From an uncultured Mesocricetibacter sp. (GTDB lineage Bacteria; Pseudomonadota; Gammaproteobacteria; Enterobacterales; Pasteurellaceae), in NCBI GenBank assembly GCA_905373425.1, contig CAJPST010000030.1:1-15158 (forward strand): a stretch of 15,158 nt of DNA, given 5' to 3'. The position numbers were made by a program, and so were the translations under genes. Below, in pieces: positions 6,667 to 14,077 of the stretch (within the stretch, counting starts at the first letter, position 1; each line of letters opens with the position of its first letter). A model generated the notes under the pieces. That model was not told the DNA's origin and did no database searches. It worked only from the letters and a program-made list of their open reading frames with translations.

Positions 6667-7972
6667 TCAATCTTTTTCCCCATTACCTATCGCACTAGAT
6701 CCTGTTTGGAGTAGACAAGATTTTGCTTACCGCTCAAATCAAATTTCCCAACAATTTGAGCAAGACGGTATAAAATCCATTGGATTATGGTTTGAAGACG
6801 CAGCAAATTTTGCTTGTGTTTTGCTTGCTTGTTTTAATGCAAATGTAAGGGTTTTATTACCACCAAATATCCTACAGGAAAATCAACAGTGGATAGCCGA
6901 AAATGCAGATTTATTGTTAACTGATGAAAACTTTGCTTCATTCGGTATTTCACAAAAACAACCTAAAAACCGACCGCTCTTTGAGCGTAATAATCAAACA
7001 GAGGTCTGGTTGAAAACATCCGGTAGTAGTGGAGAAGCCAAAATTATCGTTAAAACAGCGGAACAACTTTGGCTTGAAGCAGAAACAGTGACTCAAATTC
7101 TGCCTTTTTCTTCAGAAGAAGATGTTTATTTAACCGGAACCGTAAGTGTTCAGCATTTTTATGGTTTGACTTATCGTGTCATGTTACCACTCTATCGCGG
7201 TTGGGTTATAGGGCGTTTACAACACGATTTTCCGGAAAAACTGATTGTTGACAGTCAACGTCCGTACAAAACCGTTTGGATTAGTAGCCCGACTCTTTTA
7301 ATTCATTTAGGAATTAATCACCCAAAACTAGATAAATTTAATTTAATTGGTGTGGTGACTTCCGGTGGTGTTTTGGATGAAAGTGAAGCTCAGAATATTT
7401 CACAACTTTTGAATGCGCCTTTAATTGAAGGTTACGGTAGTACGGAAACCGGCGTTATTGCAACAAAACAAAACAGTAAATATTGGAAAGTTGTTCCGCA
7501 GGCGGAAATAGGCGTGAATGACCAGGGAGCATTATGGATAAAATCCAATCGTGTTCCTCATCTTGAACAAACTGCCGATGCGGTAGAGTTTTATGAGCAA
7601 GGTTTTATTCTTCTGGGACGGATTGATCGTATTGTAAAATTGGGTGATAAAAGAGTTTCACTTGCCAGAATTGAATTAGATTTAAATAAAAATCAATTGG
7701 TTACGGATAGTTATATTGGTTTGCATCCCAACTATCAACGCCCGCTTGCTTGGGTGCAATTATCGCAAGAAGGAATAGATTTATTTAAATCCAAAGGACG
7801 AAAAGCAATAATTCAACTATTAAGGCAACATTTATTAACGATGCACGAGAAGTTTGCTTTGCCGCGTTATTGGCGATTCAGTACCAAACTACCTCGCAAT
7901 AGCCAGTCTAAAATTAGCCGTGCCGATTTTGAACAGGTTTGTCTTGCTATTGAAAATGAGCTGTTTGATTAA
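6659..7972 (+). CDS. apeH: Adenylate-forming acyl/aryl-ACP ligase (ApeH type)
   Basis: A 437-residue member of the ANL (AMP-binding) superfamily that in APE pathways activates the aryl starter acid (4-hydroxybenzoate in the studied Xenorhabdus/E. coli type) and loads it on an ACP. The phosphate-binding loop is KTSGSSGEAK (119-128), the A5-type motif GYGSTE (258-263), and the hinge region GRIDRIVKLGDKRVS starts near 320. The catalytic C-terminal lysine is expected at Lys418 in QSKIS. The length suits these compact ligases, and the protein ends cleanly without a dehydratase domain, unlike the upstream remnant. It starts inside the end of apeG, and its stop overlaps the glycosyltransferase start (TAATG). 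It carries a one-mismatch uptake-signal variant at 6973-6981. Confidence 0.9.
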   Translation: MNNQSFSPLPIALDPVWSRQDFAYRSNQISQQFEQDGIKSIGLWFEDAANFACVLLACFNANVRVLLPPNILQENQQWIAENADLLLTDENFASFGISQKQPKNRPLFERNNQTEVWLKTSGSSGEAKIIVKTAEQLWLEAETVTQILPFSSEEDVYLTGTVSVQHFYGLTYRVMLPLYRGWVIGRLQHDFPEKLIVDSQRPYKTVWISSPTLLIHLGINHPKLDKFNLIGVVTSGGVLDESEAQNISQLLNAPLIEGYGSTETGVIATKQNSKYWKVVPQAEIGVNDQGALWIKSNRVPHLEQTADAVEFYEQGFILLGRIDRIVKLGDKRVSLARIELDLNKNQLVTDSYIGLHPNYQRPLAWVQLSQEGIDLFKSKGRKAIIQLLRQHLLTMHEKFALPRYWRFSTKLPRNSQSKISRADFEQVCLAIENELFD

Positions 7973-8700
7973 TGAGTAGCTACAATCCTATTGCATTAAT
8001 ACCTCATTATAATCATGCAGCTACGGTAGGCGATGTAGCGCGGCAATTATTGTCGATGGATTTGCCGGTATTAATCGTTGATGACGGTTCGGATGTAAAA
8101 AATCTTACCAATTTAAAATATCTGGAACAGTGGGATGGTGTGTCTATCGTTTATTGTGCACAAAACGGCGGCAAAGGCGCAGCGGTTAAAATTGGTTTTG
8201 CTGAGGCGTTGAAACGTGGTTTTACTCATGTTATCCAAGTAGATGCAGACGGTCAGCATAATATTTCCGATACGCAACGATTTATTGAAAAATCACGTGA
8301 AAATCCGACCGCTCTTATTTGCGGCAATCCTATATATGGAAGTGATGCACCAAAGGCGCGGCTATACGGTCGCAAAATTACCGATTTTTGGAATGCGGTT
8401 AATACCTTGTCTTTTGATCTTTTAGACGGAATGTGCGGATTTCGGCTTTATCCTCTTGAAACAGCCATTGAAGTTATAAATGAAGAAAAAATAGGCGACC
8501 GGATGGATTTTGATACGGAAATTCTGGTGCGTATGCATTGGCGGAAAATCCCGATAATTTGGATCAATACCCAAGTGAAATATAAATCGGGTGGTGTTTC
8601 CCATTTTCGCGGATTGGCAGATAATTGGTTGATTAGTAAAATGCACGCCCGCTTATTTATCGGCATGTTAAAACGGGTTCTAGCAGGTAAAAAAGTATGA
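7972..8700 (+). CDS. apeJ: Family 2 glycosyltransferase (N-terminal half equivalent of ApeJ)
   Basis: A 242-residue GT-A fold glycosyltransferase. Motifs in order are IALIPHYNH at the N-terminus, VDDGS (36-40), NGGKGAAVKIGF, the metal/nucleotide-binding DADGQH (91-96) and DGMCGFRLYP (152-161), which are typical of dolichol-phosphate-mannose-synthase-like GT2 enzymes. No membrane domain is evident. It would transfer a sugar to, or onto the lipid anchor of, the aryl polyene; the sugar and acceptor cannot be read from sequence. Its ATG overlaps the apeH stop, and the next gene starts in its last four bases (ATGA). In some enterobacterial clusters I believe this domain and the following acyltransferase are one polypeptide; here they are two coupled genes. 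It contains the near-match uptake signal at 8308-8316. Confidence 0.85.
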   Translation: MSSYNPIALIPHYNHAATVGDVARQLLSMDLPVLIVDDGSDVKNLTNLKYLEQWDGVSIVYCAQNGGKGAAVKIGFAEALKRGFTHVIQVDADGQHNISDTQRFIEKSRENPTALICGNPIYGSDAPKARLYGRKITDFWNAVNTLSFDLLDGMCGFRLYPLETAIEVINEEKIGDRMDFDTEILVRMHWRKIPIIWINTQVKYKSGGVSHFRGLADNWLISKMHARLFIGMLKRVLAGKKV

Positions 8701-9635
8701 GTAGCGAGCAACATTGGGCAAAACAAAAAGAGCGTGGAAACGCTTTTTTTCTTAGAATTACTAGCCTGATTGTTAAATATTTACCTCTTTGGGCAATTCG
8801 TTTTGCTACCTTTTGGGTTGTCTTATATTTCTTTTTAACTTCTAAAAAAATGCGCGAAAATATTCGCCGTTATCAGCAACGTTTGGTTAAAACAACTAAA
8901 GTAAAGTTGCCCAGTTATGCAGTTTTTCGGCAATTTTTAGCTTTTGGAGAAGCAATTACCGATTGTTTTGCTGTTTGGCAGAATAAAATTCGTTACGATG
9001 ACCTGATTGTGGACGATGCGGAAGATTTATATGCAGAAATTGATGCTGAACCAAAAGAGCGTGGGCAATTACTAATTTGTTCACATTTTGGTAATATCGA
9101 AATTTGTCGGGCGTTGTTGAATAACGGACATCATAAAAATTTTCAGCTTAGTGCTTTAGTCCATAGCCGTAATGCAGAAGCATTTAATAAAGCATTAGTT
9201 GAAGCCGGTGCAAACGAATTACCGCTTATTCAAGTTGCCGAACTTGATGCACAAAAAATGCTTGAGATTCATCAGCGTATTGATCGTGGCGAATGGATTG
9301 CCATTGCCGCCGACCGCATTCCTGTTCGGGGCGAAAAAACAAAAAAAATAGAATTTTTAGGTGAACAGGCAGATTTTCCACAAGGTCCTTGGCTATTAGC
9401 AAGCTTATTAAAAGCGCCGGTAAATACGGTATTTTGTTTAAAGGAAAATGGACGTTATCGCTTGAAATTACGTCATTTTTGTCCGATTATTCAAGGCAGA
9501 GGTGCTCAGAGGGAGCAGAACATTCAACAAGCTATGCAACAATACGCTCGGCTACTTGAACGCGAATGTAGTGAAAATCCGTTATTATGGTTTAATTTCT
9601 ATGATTTTTGGAATGATAATTTAACTAGCGATTAG
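8697..9635 (+). CDS. LpxL/HtrB-like lipid acyltransferase
   Basis: A 312-residue protein of the lysophospholipid acyltransferase family that includes the lipid A late acyltransferases (LpxL/LpxM). The catalytic motif is CSHFGNIEIC, with His130 and Glu135 as the HxxxxE pair. Further family text is RGEWIAIAADRIPVRG and the downstream FLGEQADFPQGPWLLA. A hydrophobic segment at about residues 28-47 would anchor it to the inner membrane. It begins MSSEQHWAKQKERG, an N-terminus seen in the acyltransferase domain of APE clusters. Its ATG overlaps the glycosyltransferase stop by four bases, so the two are coupled and probably act together in building the lipid moiety. A role in lipid A synthesis itself is less likely given the setting. 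Confidence 0.85.
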   Translation: MSSEQHWAKQKERGNAFFLRITSLIVKYLPLWAIRFATFWVVLYFFLTSKKMRENIRRYQQRLVKTTKVKLPSYAVFRQFLAFGEAITDCFAVWQNKIRYDDLIVDDAEDLYAEIDAEPKERGQLLICSHFGNIEICRALLNNGHHKNFQLSALVHSRNAEAFNKALVEAGANELPLIQVAELDAQKMLEIHQRIDRGEWIAIAADRIPVRGEKTKKIEFLGEQADFPQGPWLLASLLKAPVNTVFCLKENGRYRLKLRHFCPIIQGRGAQREQNIQQAMQQYARLLERECSENPLLWFNFYDFWNDNLTSD

Positions 9636-9679
9636 GTATGATTTTTCTTATACTGAGTCAAATTTATTTATTAATAACT

Positions 9680-9685
9680 GGAGAG
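9680..9685 (+). promoter_or_regulatory. Shine-Dalgarno of the small lipoprotein gene
   Basis: GGAGAG lies five bases before ATG 9689 and eight before ATG 9692, so it serves either of the two tandem start codons. It is one of the better ribosome sites in the cluster and shows this gene is initiated independently, unlike its coupled upstream neighbours. Confidence 0.6.
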
Positions 9686-9688
9686 TGA

Positions 9689-10117
9689 ATGATGAAATTT
9701 AGTAAAAAATTAGTAATAAGTCTTACGGCAATTTTAGTAGCGGCTTGCGCCCCGCGTGATACAACACATTATTTATCTATCAATGATGCGTTAAATTCTC
9801 CTAAAGCAAAAGAAATATTAAATCCGAAAATCAAACTGTATTTCGGTAAATCAGTGAAAGGAAATGTGCTTGCCGAAGGTTTGATCAGCAACAGAAAAAC
9901 TAACGCTTCTAATAAAACCGATGAAGATTCTTGCCAAATTGCTTTCTTATCGGCAGTAAGACAATTTCAGGATCGTGCTGAATCAAAAGGAGCGACAAAA
10001 GTCAGCAACATTGTCAGTTTCTACAAAAGAAAAACTTATAGCAGCACAACGCAATATGAATGTCATGCGGGTCATTCTATAAGTGGCGTAGCCTTAAAAG
10101 GCGATCTTGTTAAATAA
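9689..10117 (+). CDS. Small lipoprotein of the family often mislabelled excinuclease ABC subunit A
   Basis: A 142-residue exported protein of unknown function. The N-terminus is a lipoprotein signal ending LVAAC, with Cys20 as the lipidated residue and Ala at +2, which suggests outer-membrane sorting. The mature part has YLSINDAL, KIKLYFGKSVKG, KTNASNKTDEDSCQIAFLSAV and a C-terminal VALKGDLVK. I recognise this pattern from small secreted proteins that are commonly and wrongly named excinuclease ABC subunit A; there is no ATPase or UvrA motif. Two further cysteines, in EDSCQ and YECHAG, could form a disulfide. It sits between the acyltransferase and thioesterase genes with a 53-base gap before it and a hairpin terminator after it, so it is less tightly built into the operon than its neighbours. 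A link to the polyene is only positional. Confidence 0.72.
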   Translation: MMKFSKKLVISLTAILVAACAPRDTTHYLSINDALNSPKAKEILNPKIKLYFGKSVKGNVLAEGLISNRKTNASNKTDEDSCQIAFLSAVRQFQDRAESKGATKVSNIVSFYKRKTYSSTTQYECHAGHSISGVALKGDLVK

Positions 10118-10128
10118 TAGGCTTTTAT

Positions 10129-10167
10129 AAGCGGTAATATTTTTATTTACCGCTTTATTTATTTTTG
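10129..10167 (+). terminator. Rho-independent terminator
   Basis: A perfect 9-bp stem (AAGCGGTAA at 10129-10137 and TTACCGCTT at 10147-10155) with a 9-base loop, followed by TATTTATTTTT. It begins 11 bases after the lipoprotein stop and ends two bases before the apeK ATG. It would partly or fully separate the upstream and downstream halves of the cluster. Confidence 0.7.
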
Positions 10168-10169
10168 TT

Positions 10170-10622
10170 ATGAAATTAAAAAAACATGTTTATTGCCGTC
10201 ATTCTTCCGATTATGAAATTCCTTTTTTCGATGTAGATTCGATAAAGATTATGTGGCATGGTAACTATGTCAAATATTTGGAAATGGCGCGTTGTGCTTT
10301 TTTAGAAAAGATTGGTTACACCTATGACAGAATGATTGAATTGGGTTATGGTTGGCCGATTGTTCAGCTTAATCTGAAGTATGTCAAACCGGCTTTTTTT
10401 CGTCAGAAAATCCGAGTTAATTTAGCATTGGTTGAATATGAAACCTGTATGCGGATCGATTACACTATTGTTGACATTGCTTCCGGTAAAAAATTGACTA
10501 CGGGTAGTACCACACAAGTGGCGGTTGATTTAAAAACCCATGAAATGCAATTTCAATCCCCTCCATGCTGGCGAAGTGCGGTGGAAAATTGTGATGATTT
10601 TACACCTGCACCGCATGTTTAA
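10170..10622 (+). CDS. apeK: Hotdog-fold acyl-ACP/acyl-CoA thioesterase (ApeK type)
   Basis: A 150-residue 4-hydroxybenzoyl-CoA-thioesterase/YbgC-family protein. The family motif appears as FFDVDSIKIMWHGNYVKYLEMAR (given here as landmarks: Asp21, Asp23, His30, Tyr33), followed by a substrate-tunnel region and the C-terminal VAVDLKTHEMQF. In APE biosynthesis the thioesterase is thought to release chains from the carrier protein. The ATG at 10170 lies two bases past a terminator T-tract and has no Shine-Dalgarno, which is odd; the chosen start agrees with where the conserved domain begins. It is followed 15 bases later by apeL. An exact uptake signal occurs near the 3' end. Confidence 0.85.
   Translation: MKLKKHVYCRHSSDYEIPFFDVDSIKIMWHGNYVKYLEMARCAFLEKIGYTYDRMIELGYGWPIVQLNLKYVKPAFFRQKIRVNLALVEYETCMRIDYTIVDIASGKKLTTGSTTQVAVDLKTHEMQFQSPPCWRSAVENCDDFTPAPHV
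10574..10582 (+). repeat. DNA uptake signal sequence (Haemophilus type)
   Basis: Exact AAGTGCGGT in the 3' part of apeK, followed by an AT-rich tract. It is the first exact copy after the 6.7-kb gap that begins in apeC. Confidence 0.85.
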
Positions 10623-10636
10623 TTAGTAAGAGCCAA

Positions 10637-11221
10637 ATGAAAAAATACAGTTTATTCTTTTTATGTTTATTCAGTCCGCTTGTTCTTGCTTTTTCGCAGA
10701 ATGATTTGGTGGTGTTGTTACAAAAAAACATAAGTCAGCAAGGAGAATTTACCCAACAGCGTTTTTTGAAATCCCTTGATAAACCGATTACCACCGGTGG
10801 ACGATTTGTACTACTGACAAAAAAAGGGTTGCTGTGGCAAATGAAAAAACCGTTTGTTAATAATTTACTGGTAAAACCTAGCGGCATAATGCAATGGAAC
10901 GGTCAAAGTTGGGTTGCTAATGAAAATGTCGCGCAATCTCAGCAAGTTGGTTTATTTTTAGGTTTGTTATCCGGTGATATTTCTGCAATCGAAAGCCAAT
11001 TTTCCTTGAATCTAACCGGAACTGAAGAAAATTGGACACTTCAACTGATGCCTAGTAGTCTATTGATGAAACAGATTTTTGACAGTATTAAGATTCGCGG
11101 TGGTGAAACGGTAAAAGAAATAGAATTAAACGAAAAACAGGGAGACAGAACCCTTATTCGTTTTGATCAAATTGAAATCAATCAACCTTTGGATGATTTC
11201 TCCCAATCTGCACTTAACTAA
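10637..11221 (+). CDS. apeL: LolA-like periplasmic outer-membrane carrier (ApeL type)
   Basis: A 194-residue exported protein with a Sec signal peptide at residues 1-19 or so (MKKYSLFFLCLFSPLVLAF), likely cleaved after a small residue near 18. The mature part resembles the LolA-related proteins of APE clusters: QGEFTQQRFLKSLDKP, TGGRFVLLTKKGLLWQMKKPF, and KPSGIMQWNGQSW, the alternating pattern of a beta half-barrel. It would shuttle the lipid-linked polyene, or a lipoprotein, across the periplasm to the outer membrane. The start follows AAGAG after apeK by 15 bases. It ends two bases before the apeM ATG. It is unlikely to be the housekeeping LolA because of its context and divergent sequence. 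Confidence 0.83.
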   Translation: MKKYSLFFLCLFSPLVLAFSQNDLVVLLQKNISQQGEFTQQRFLKSLDKPITTGGRFVLLTKKGLLWQMKKPFVNNLLVKPSGIMQWNGQSWVANENVAQSQQVGLFLGLLSGDISAIESQFSLNLTGTEENWTLQLMPSSLLMKQIFDSIKIRGGETVKEIELNEKQGDRTLIRFDQIEINQPLDDFSQSALN

Positions 11222-11223
11222 AA

Positions 11224-13518
11224 ATGCCGAAAACTTTCAAAAAATCGACCGCACTTTGTGGCTTTTACGGTTTTTTTCTGCTTATTGCCACGATCATGCT
11301 GGTATTTTTTATCCGTCAAGGCAATTGGCTGCAAACGGATTTAACAGCGTTGTTGCCGGAAGAGCAAAGTTGGAACGAAATTCAGCTGGCAGTCGATAAA
11401 CAACAAGAAAATCAGCTGAATCGACAAATTGTAGCACTAATTGGACATAATCAGGCAGAAATTGCCTTTCAAAGTGCGCAAAAAACAGCTCTACAATGGC
11501 AGAACAGCAATCTGTTTGAATCGGTTATCGTGCAAACTCAGCCTGATATAACCAAATTGCGACAAACTATCACACAGCTTAGCTTGGCGTTGCTTCCTTC
11601 CTCTGTTCGTCAGCAATTGATTGATAATCCTGAACAATATTTTCAACACTATGCAGAACAAATAGTTAATCCGTTTAATCAAACCAATTTATTGTCGCCG
11701 GATCAGGATTGGCTTGGTTTTGGGCGCTTCGTGCTATCGCAATCGAATTTGTCTCCGACAGTCCACTGGAATGCGGACAATGGAATGTTATATCTGAAAC
11801 ATCATGATAAAACTTGGGTGTTATTAAGGGCAGTAATGCCTGAGGCAAACTTAATTTCACCATCTTTTCACTTGTCGGAATTAATACAACAAAGCAGACA
11901 AACGCTACAACAAGATGGTTCGGATATATTAATAACCGGTGCGGCGCTATTTGCCGCCACGGCAAAACAACAAGCAGAACGTGAAAGCACCTTAATGAGC
12001 TGCCTTGGAGTAGGTCTAACACTTTTACTGCTACTTTCTTTATTTAGAACTTTTCGCGTATTGTGGTTGTTTTTGCCGGTTTGTGCCGGAATGTTGTTTG
12101 GAGTGGTTGCAACAGTAATTTGGTTCGGAAAAATTCATATTTTAACCTTAGTTATCGGAACTAGTTTAATCGGCGTGCTAATTGATTTTCCGTTGCACTG
12201 GCTTACTGCCTCATTGTTTAATCCACAATGGCAGGCGGAAAAAGCAATGAAGCAACTGCGTTTTACTTTTATTATTAGCTTATTGGTCACATTGCTTGGT
12301 TACGGTTTATTGGGATTTACTTCCCTTCCAGTGTTAAAACAAACCGCTCTTTTTTCTGCTACGGCATTAATTGGAGCCATTTTATGTACCATATTATTTT
12401 TACCTGCTCTGTTTCGACGTTATTCGTCGCCACATAAATTAAACTTTGCCGGATTGTTATCCTTTAGCCTTCCTAAGTCTGTTGAAAAACTTTTAGTATT
12501 ATTGTTTGCGTTTTTTGTTTGCATAGGTTTATATAAAAGCCAATGGAAAGATGATATTCGCCAATGGGTTGTAATGCCCCCATCCATGCTGAACGAAGCC
12601 GCTGAAATAGGAAAATTAACCGGTATAGATTTGGGTAGCCAATATTTTCTTATTGTTGCTAAAAACGATAATGAATTATTAGCACTGGATAAAAAACTTA
12701 GTAGCCAATTAATGCAGTTACAAAGTGAGAAAAAATTAACCGGTTTTCAATCTCTCAGCCAATGGATAAGTTCTGAACAGGAACAACAACAGTTTGTACG
12801 ACAATTTACAGAAAAATTAAAACCATCCGATTATGCCGTTTTACAGGAAATCGGTGTGCCTGCACAATCCATTGAAAATGTATTGGCTCAATTAAAAGAA
12901 CCCCCGCCTGTATCATTACAACAAGCTTTGCAAAGTGAATTAGGGCAAGCCCGTCGTACTCTTTATTTAGGGCAATTAGCATCGGATAAAGTTGTGGGAT
13001 TGGTTAAAGTAAGTGGAGTTCAAAACCAAAGTGCGGTAGAAAACTTGGCTGATTTTAAGCAGATCTATTGGCAGGATAAACGGGCTAATTTAAATCAGGC
13101 TTTTCAACAAACTCGAGATCAAGCAGGTTGGCTAAAAATTATTTCTTTTTTATTGGCCGGATTATTACTATGGAAATTTTTTGGCTTGCGTAATACTGCT
13201 AAAATGTTGTTAATCCCGCTATTTGCGATTGTCTCGACGGTTGCTGTTTTTGGCTGGCTAGCGTTACCGATAAGCTTATTTACTATGTTCGGATTGTTGC
13301 TGGTTTCTGCTATTGCAATTGATTACACGGCTTATATGTATACTGCTCAAGAACCATTAGTGACTAAACGTACGGCGGTATTATCGGCCTGTGCCACTAC
13401 CATGATTTCATTTGTGTTGTTGGGTTTCAGTTCAACTCCGGCAGTATCCTCTTTCGGTTTGAGTGTGGCGATTGGCGTGTTGTTCAGCGTGATTGCAACT
13501 TTTAGGATTTTACGTTGA
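11224..13518 (+). CDS. apeM: MMPL/RND-superfamily exporter (ApeM type)
   Basis: A 764-residue inner-membrane transporter. The topology is one span near the N-terminus (residues ~12-32), a periplasmic domain to about 255, a block of five or six spans from about 258 to 395, a further single span around 420-437, a second periplasmic domain and a last block from about 635 to the end. This duplicated architecture is that of RND/MMPL pumps. The span-4-like segments carry VIGTSLIGVLIDFPLHWL and AIAIDYTAYMYTAQE, each with the buried acidic residue expected to couple proton flow. In APE clusters it is the presumed exporter of the polyene lipid. It starts two bases after apeL without a visible Shine-Dalgarno, so coupling is likely. 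Two exact uptake signals and one near match lie within it. It is the largest gene of the cluster. Confidence 0.88.
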   Translation: MPKTFKKSTALCGFYGFFLLIATIMLVFFIRQGNWLQTDLTALLPEEQSWNEIQLAVDKQQENQLNRQIVALIGHNQAEIAFQSAQKTALQWQNSNLFESVIVQTQPDITKLRQTITQLSLALLPSSVRQQLIDNPEQYFQHYAEQIVNPFNQTNLLSPDQDWLGFGRFVLSQSNLSPTVHWNADNGMLYLKHHDKTWVLLRAVMPEANLISPSFHLSELIQQSRQTLQQDGSDILITGAALFAATAKQQAERESTLMSCLGVGLTLLLLLSLFRTFRVLWLFLPVCAGMLFGVVATVIWFGKIHILTLVIGTSLIGVLIDFPLHWLTASLFNPQWQAEKAMKQLRFTFIISLLVTLLGYGLLGFTSLPVLKQTALFSATALIGAILCTILFLPALFRRYSSPHKLNFAGLLSFSLPKSVEKLLVLLFAFFVCIGLYKSQWKDDIRQWVVMPPSMLNEAAEIGKLTGIDLGSQYFLIVAKNDNELLALDKKLSSQLMQLQSEKKLTGFQSLSQWISSEQEQQQFVRQFTEKLKPSDYAVLQEIGVPAQSIENVLAQLKEPPPVSLQQALQSELGQARRTLYLGQLASDKVVGLVKVSGVQNQSAVENLADFKQIYWQDKRANLNQAFQQTRDQAGWLKIISFLLAGLLLWKFFGLRNTAKMLLIPLFAIVSTVAVFGWLALPISLFTMFGLLLVSAIAIDYTAYMYTAQEPLVTKRTAVLSACATTMISFVLLGFSSTPAVSSFGLSVAIGVLFSVIATFRILR
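11248..11256 (-). repeat. DNA uptake signal sequence (Haemophilus type)
   Basis: Exact ACCGCACTT (complement of the core), 25 bases into apeM, encoding part of KSTALCG. Confidence 0.85.
13029..13037 (+). repeat. DNA uptake signal sequence (Haemophilus type)
   Basis: Exact AAGTGCGGT inside the second periplasmic domain coding part of apeM. Confidence 0.85.
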
Positions 13519-13523
13519 TTTAA

Positions 13524-13532
13524 TGTTATAAT
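13524..13532 (+). promoter_or_regulatory. Candidate extended -10 promoter for apeN-apeO
   Basis: TGTTATAAT, a perfect TATAAT with the TG extension, placed just after the apeM stop and about 49 bases before the apeN ATG at 13581. No convincing -35 is seen, which extended -10 promoters tolerate. It sits in a 62-base spacer, unusually long for this cluster. Confidence 0.45.
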
Positions 13533-13580
13533 CCCGCGGATTTAGTAAAATCATTTGAATTTATATTGACCTTTGAATCT

Positions 13581-14069
13581 ATGCCGAGAATAATTTTTTA
13601 TATTGTAGCCGGCTTGCTTTTAAGTGCTTGCGCGACACAGCCTGAAGTTAAAAACTTACCACCGCAACAAACCGAAATTCGGTTGTTTAAGGTGGAACAA
13701 TTGGAGCGGCAAAATCAAGTCAAACAAACCGGTTTATTGACCGTACAGTTTGCACCGAGGCAATGGCGTTGGGTGCAAACAGATTCTTTAGGCGCACCGA
13801 CAGCACGCTTATTATTAACTGATAAAGGCTGGGAAAATGACGGTTTTATAATGCCTAATAAGCAGGCACAACAAGTCTTTTCGGCATTGGCGACGGCTTT
13901 AAACCCTGCTGATCCGATATTTGAATTTAGTTCGGTTAATGAGACAAAGAACGGTCGAATTTATCAAATAAATCATAAAACAGTGTGGATAATACAACAA
14001 AAGCCACCCCAATATCATATATCTTTGCCGGACGAAAGCGAATGGCAAATTGAAGAACTTAACCAATAG
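13581..14069 (+). CDS. apeN: DUF3261-type outer-membrane lipoprotein (ApeN type)
   Basis: A 162-residue lipoprotein with a hydrophobic signal ending LLLSAC; Cys17 is the expected lipidation site and Ala at +2 points to the outer membrane. The mature protein is rich in beta-type segments (LLTVQFAPRQWRWVQTDSLG, TARLLLTDKGWENDG), matching the DUF3261 lipoproteins encoded between the MMPL exporter and the ketosynthase in APE clusters. It probably receives or anchors the product at the outer membrane; no mechanism is known. I chose ATG 13581 over the in-frame TTG at 13566 because it gives a normal signal peptide. No Shine-Dalgarno is evident. It ends eight bases before the apeO start. Confidence 0.82.
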   Translation: MPRIIFYIVAGLLLSACATQPEVKNLPPQQTEIRLFKVEQLERQNQVKQTGLLTVQFAPRQWRWVQTDSLGAPTARLLLTDKGWENDGFIMPNKQAQQVFSALATALNPADPIFEFSSVNETKNGRIYQINHKTVWIIQQKPPQYHISLPDESEWQIEELNQ

Positions 14070-14077
14070 AGGATTCA

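Noticed and set aside
9689..10117. Excinuclease ABC subunit A
   Set aside because: This name is attached to such small proteins in databases, but there is no ATP-binding or zinc motif of UvrA and the protein has a lipoprotein signal.
10129..10155. AAGCGGT pair as uptake signals of the Actinobacillus pleuropneumoniae type (ACAAGCGGT)
   Set aside because: The bases before AAGCGGT do not match the ACAAGCGGT consensus, the two halves form a perfect inverted repeat, and a T-rich tail follows; a terminator explains it better.
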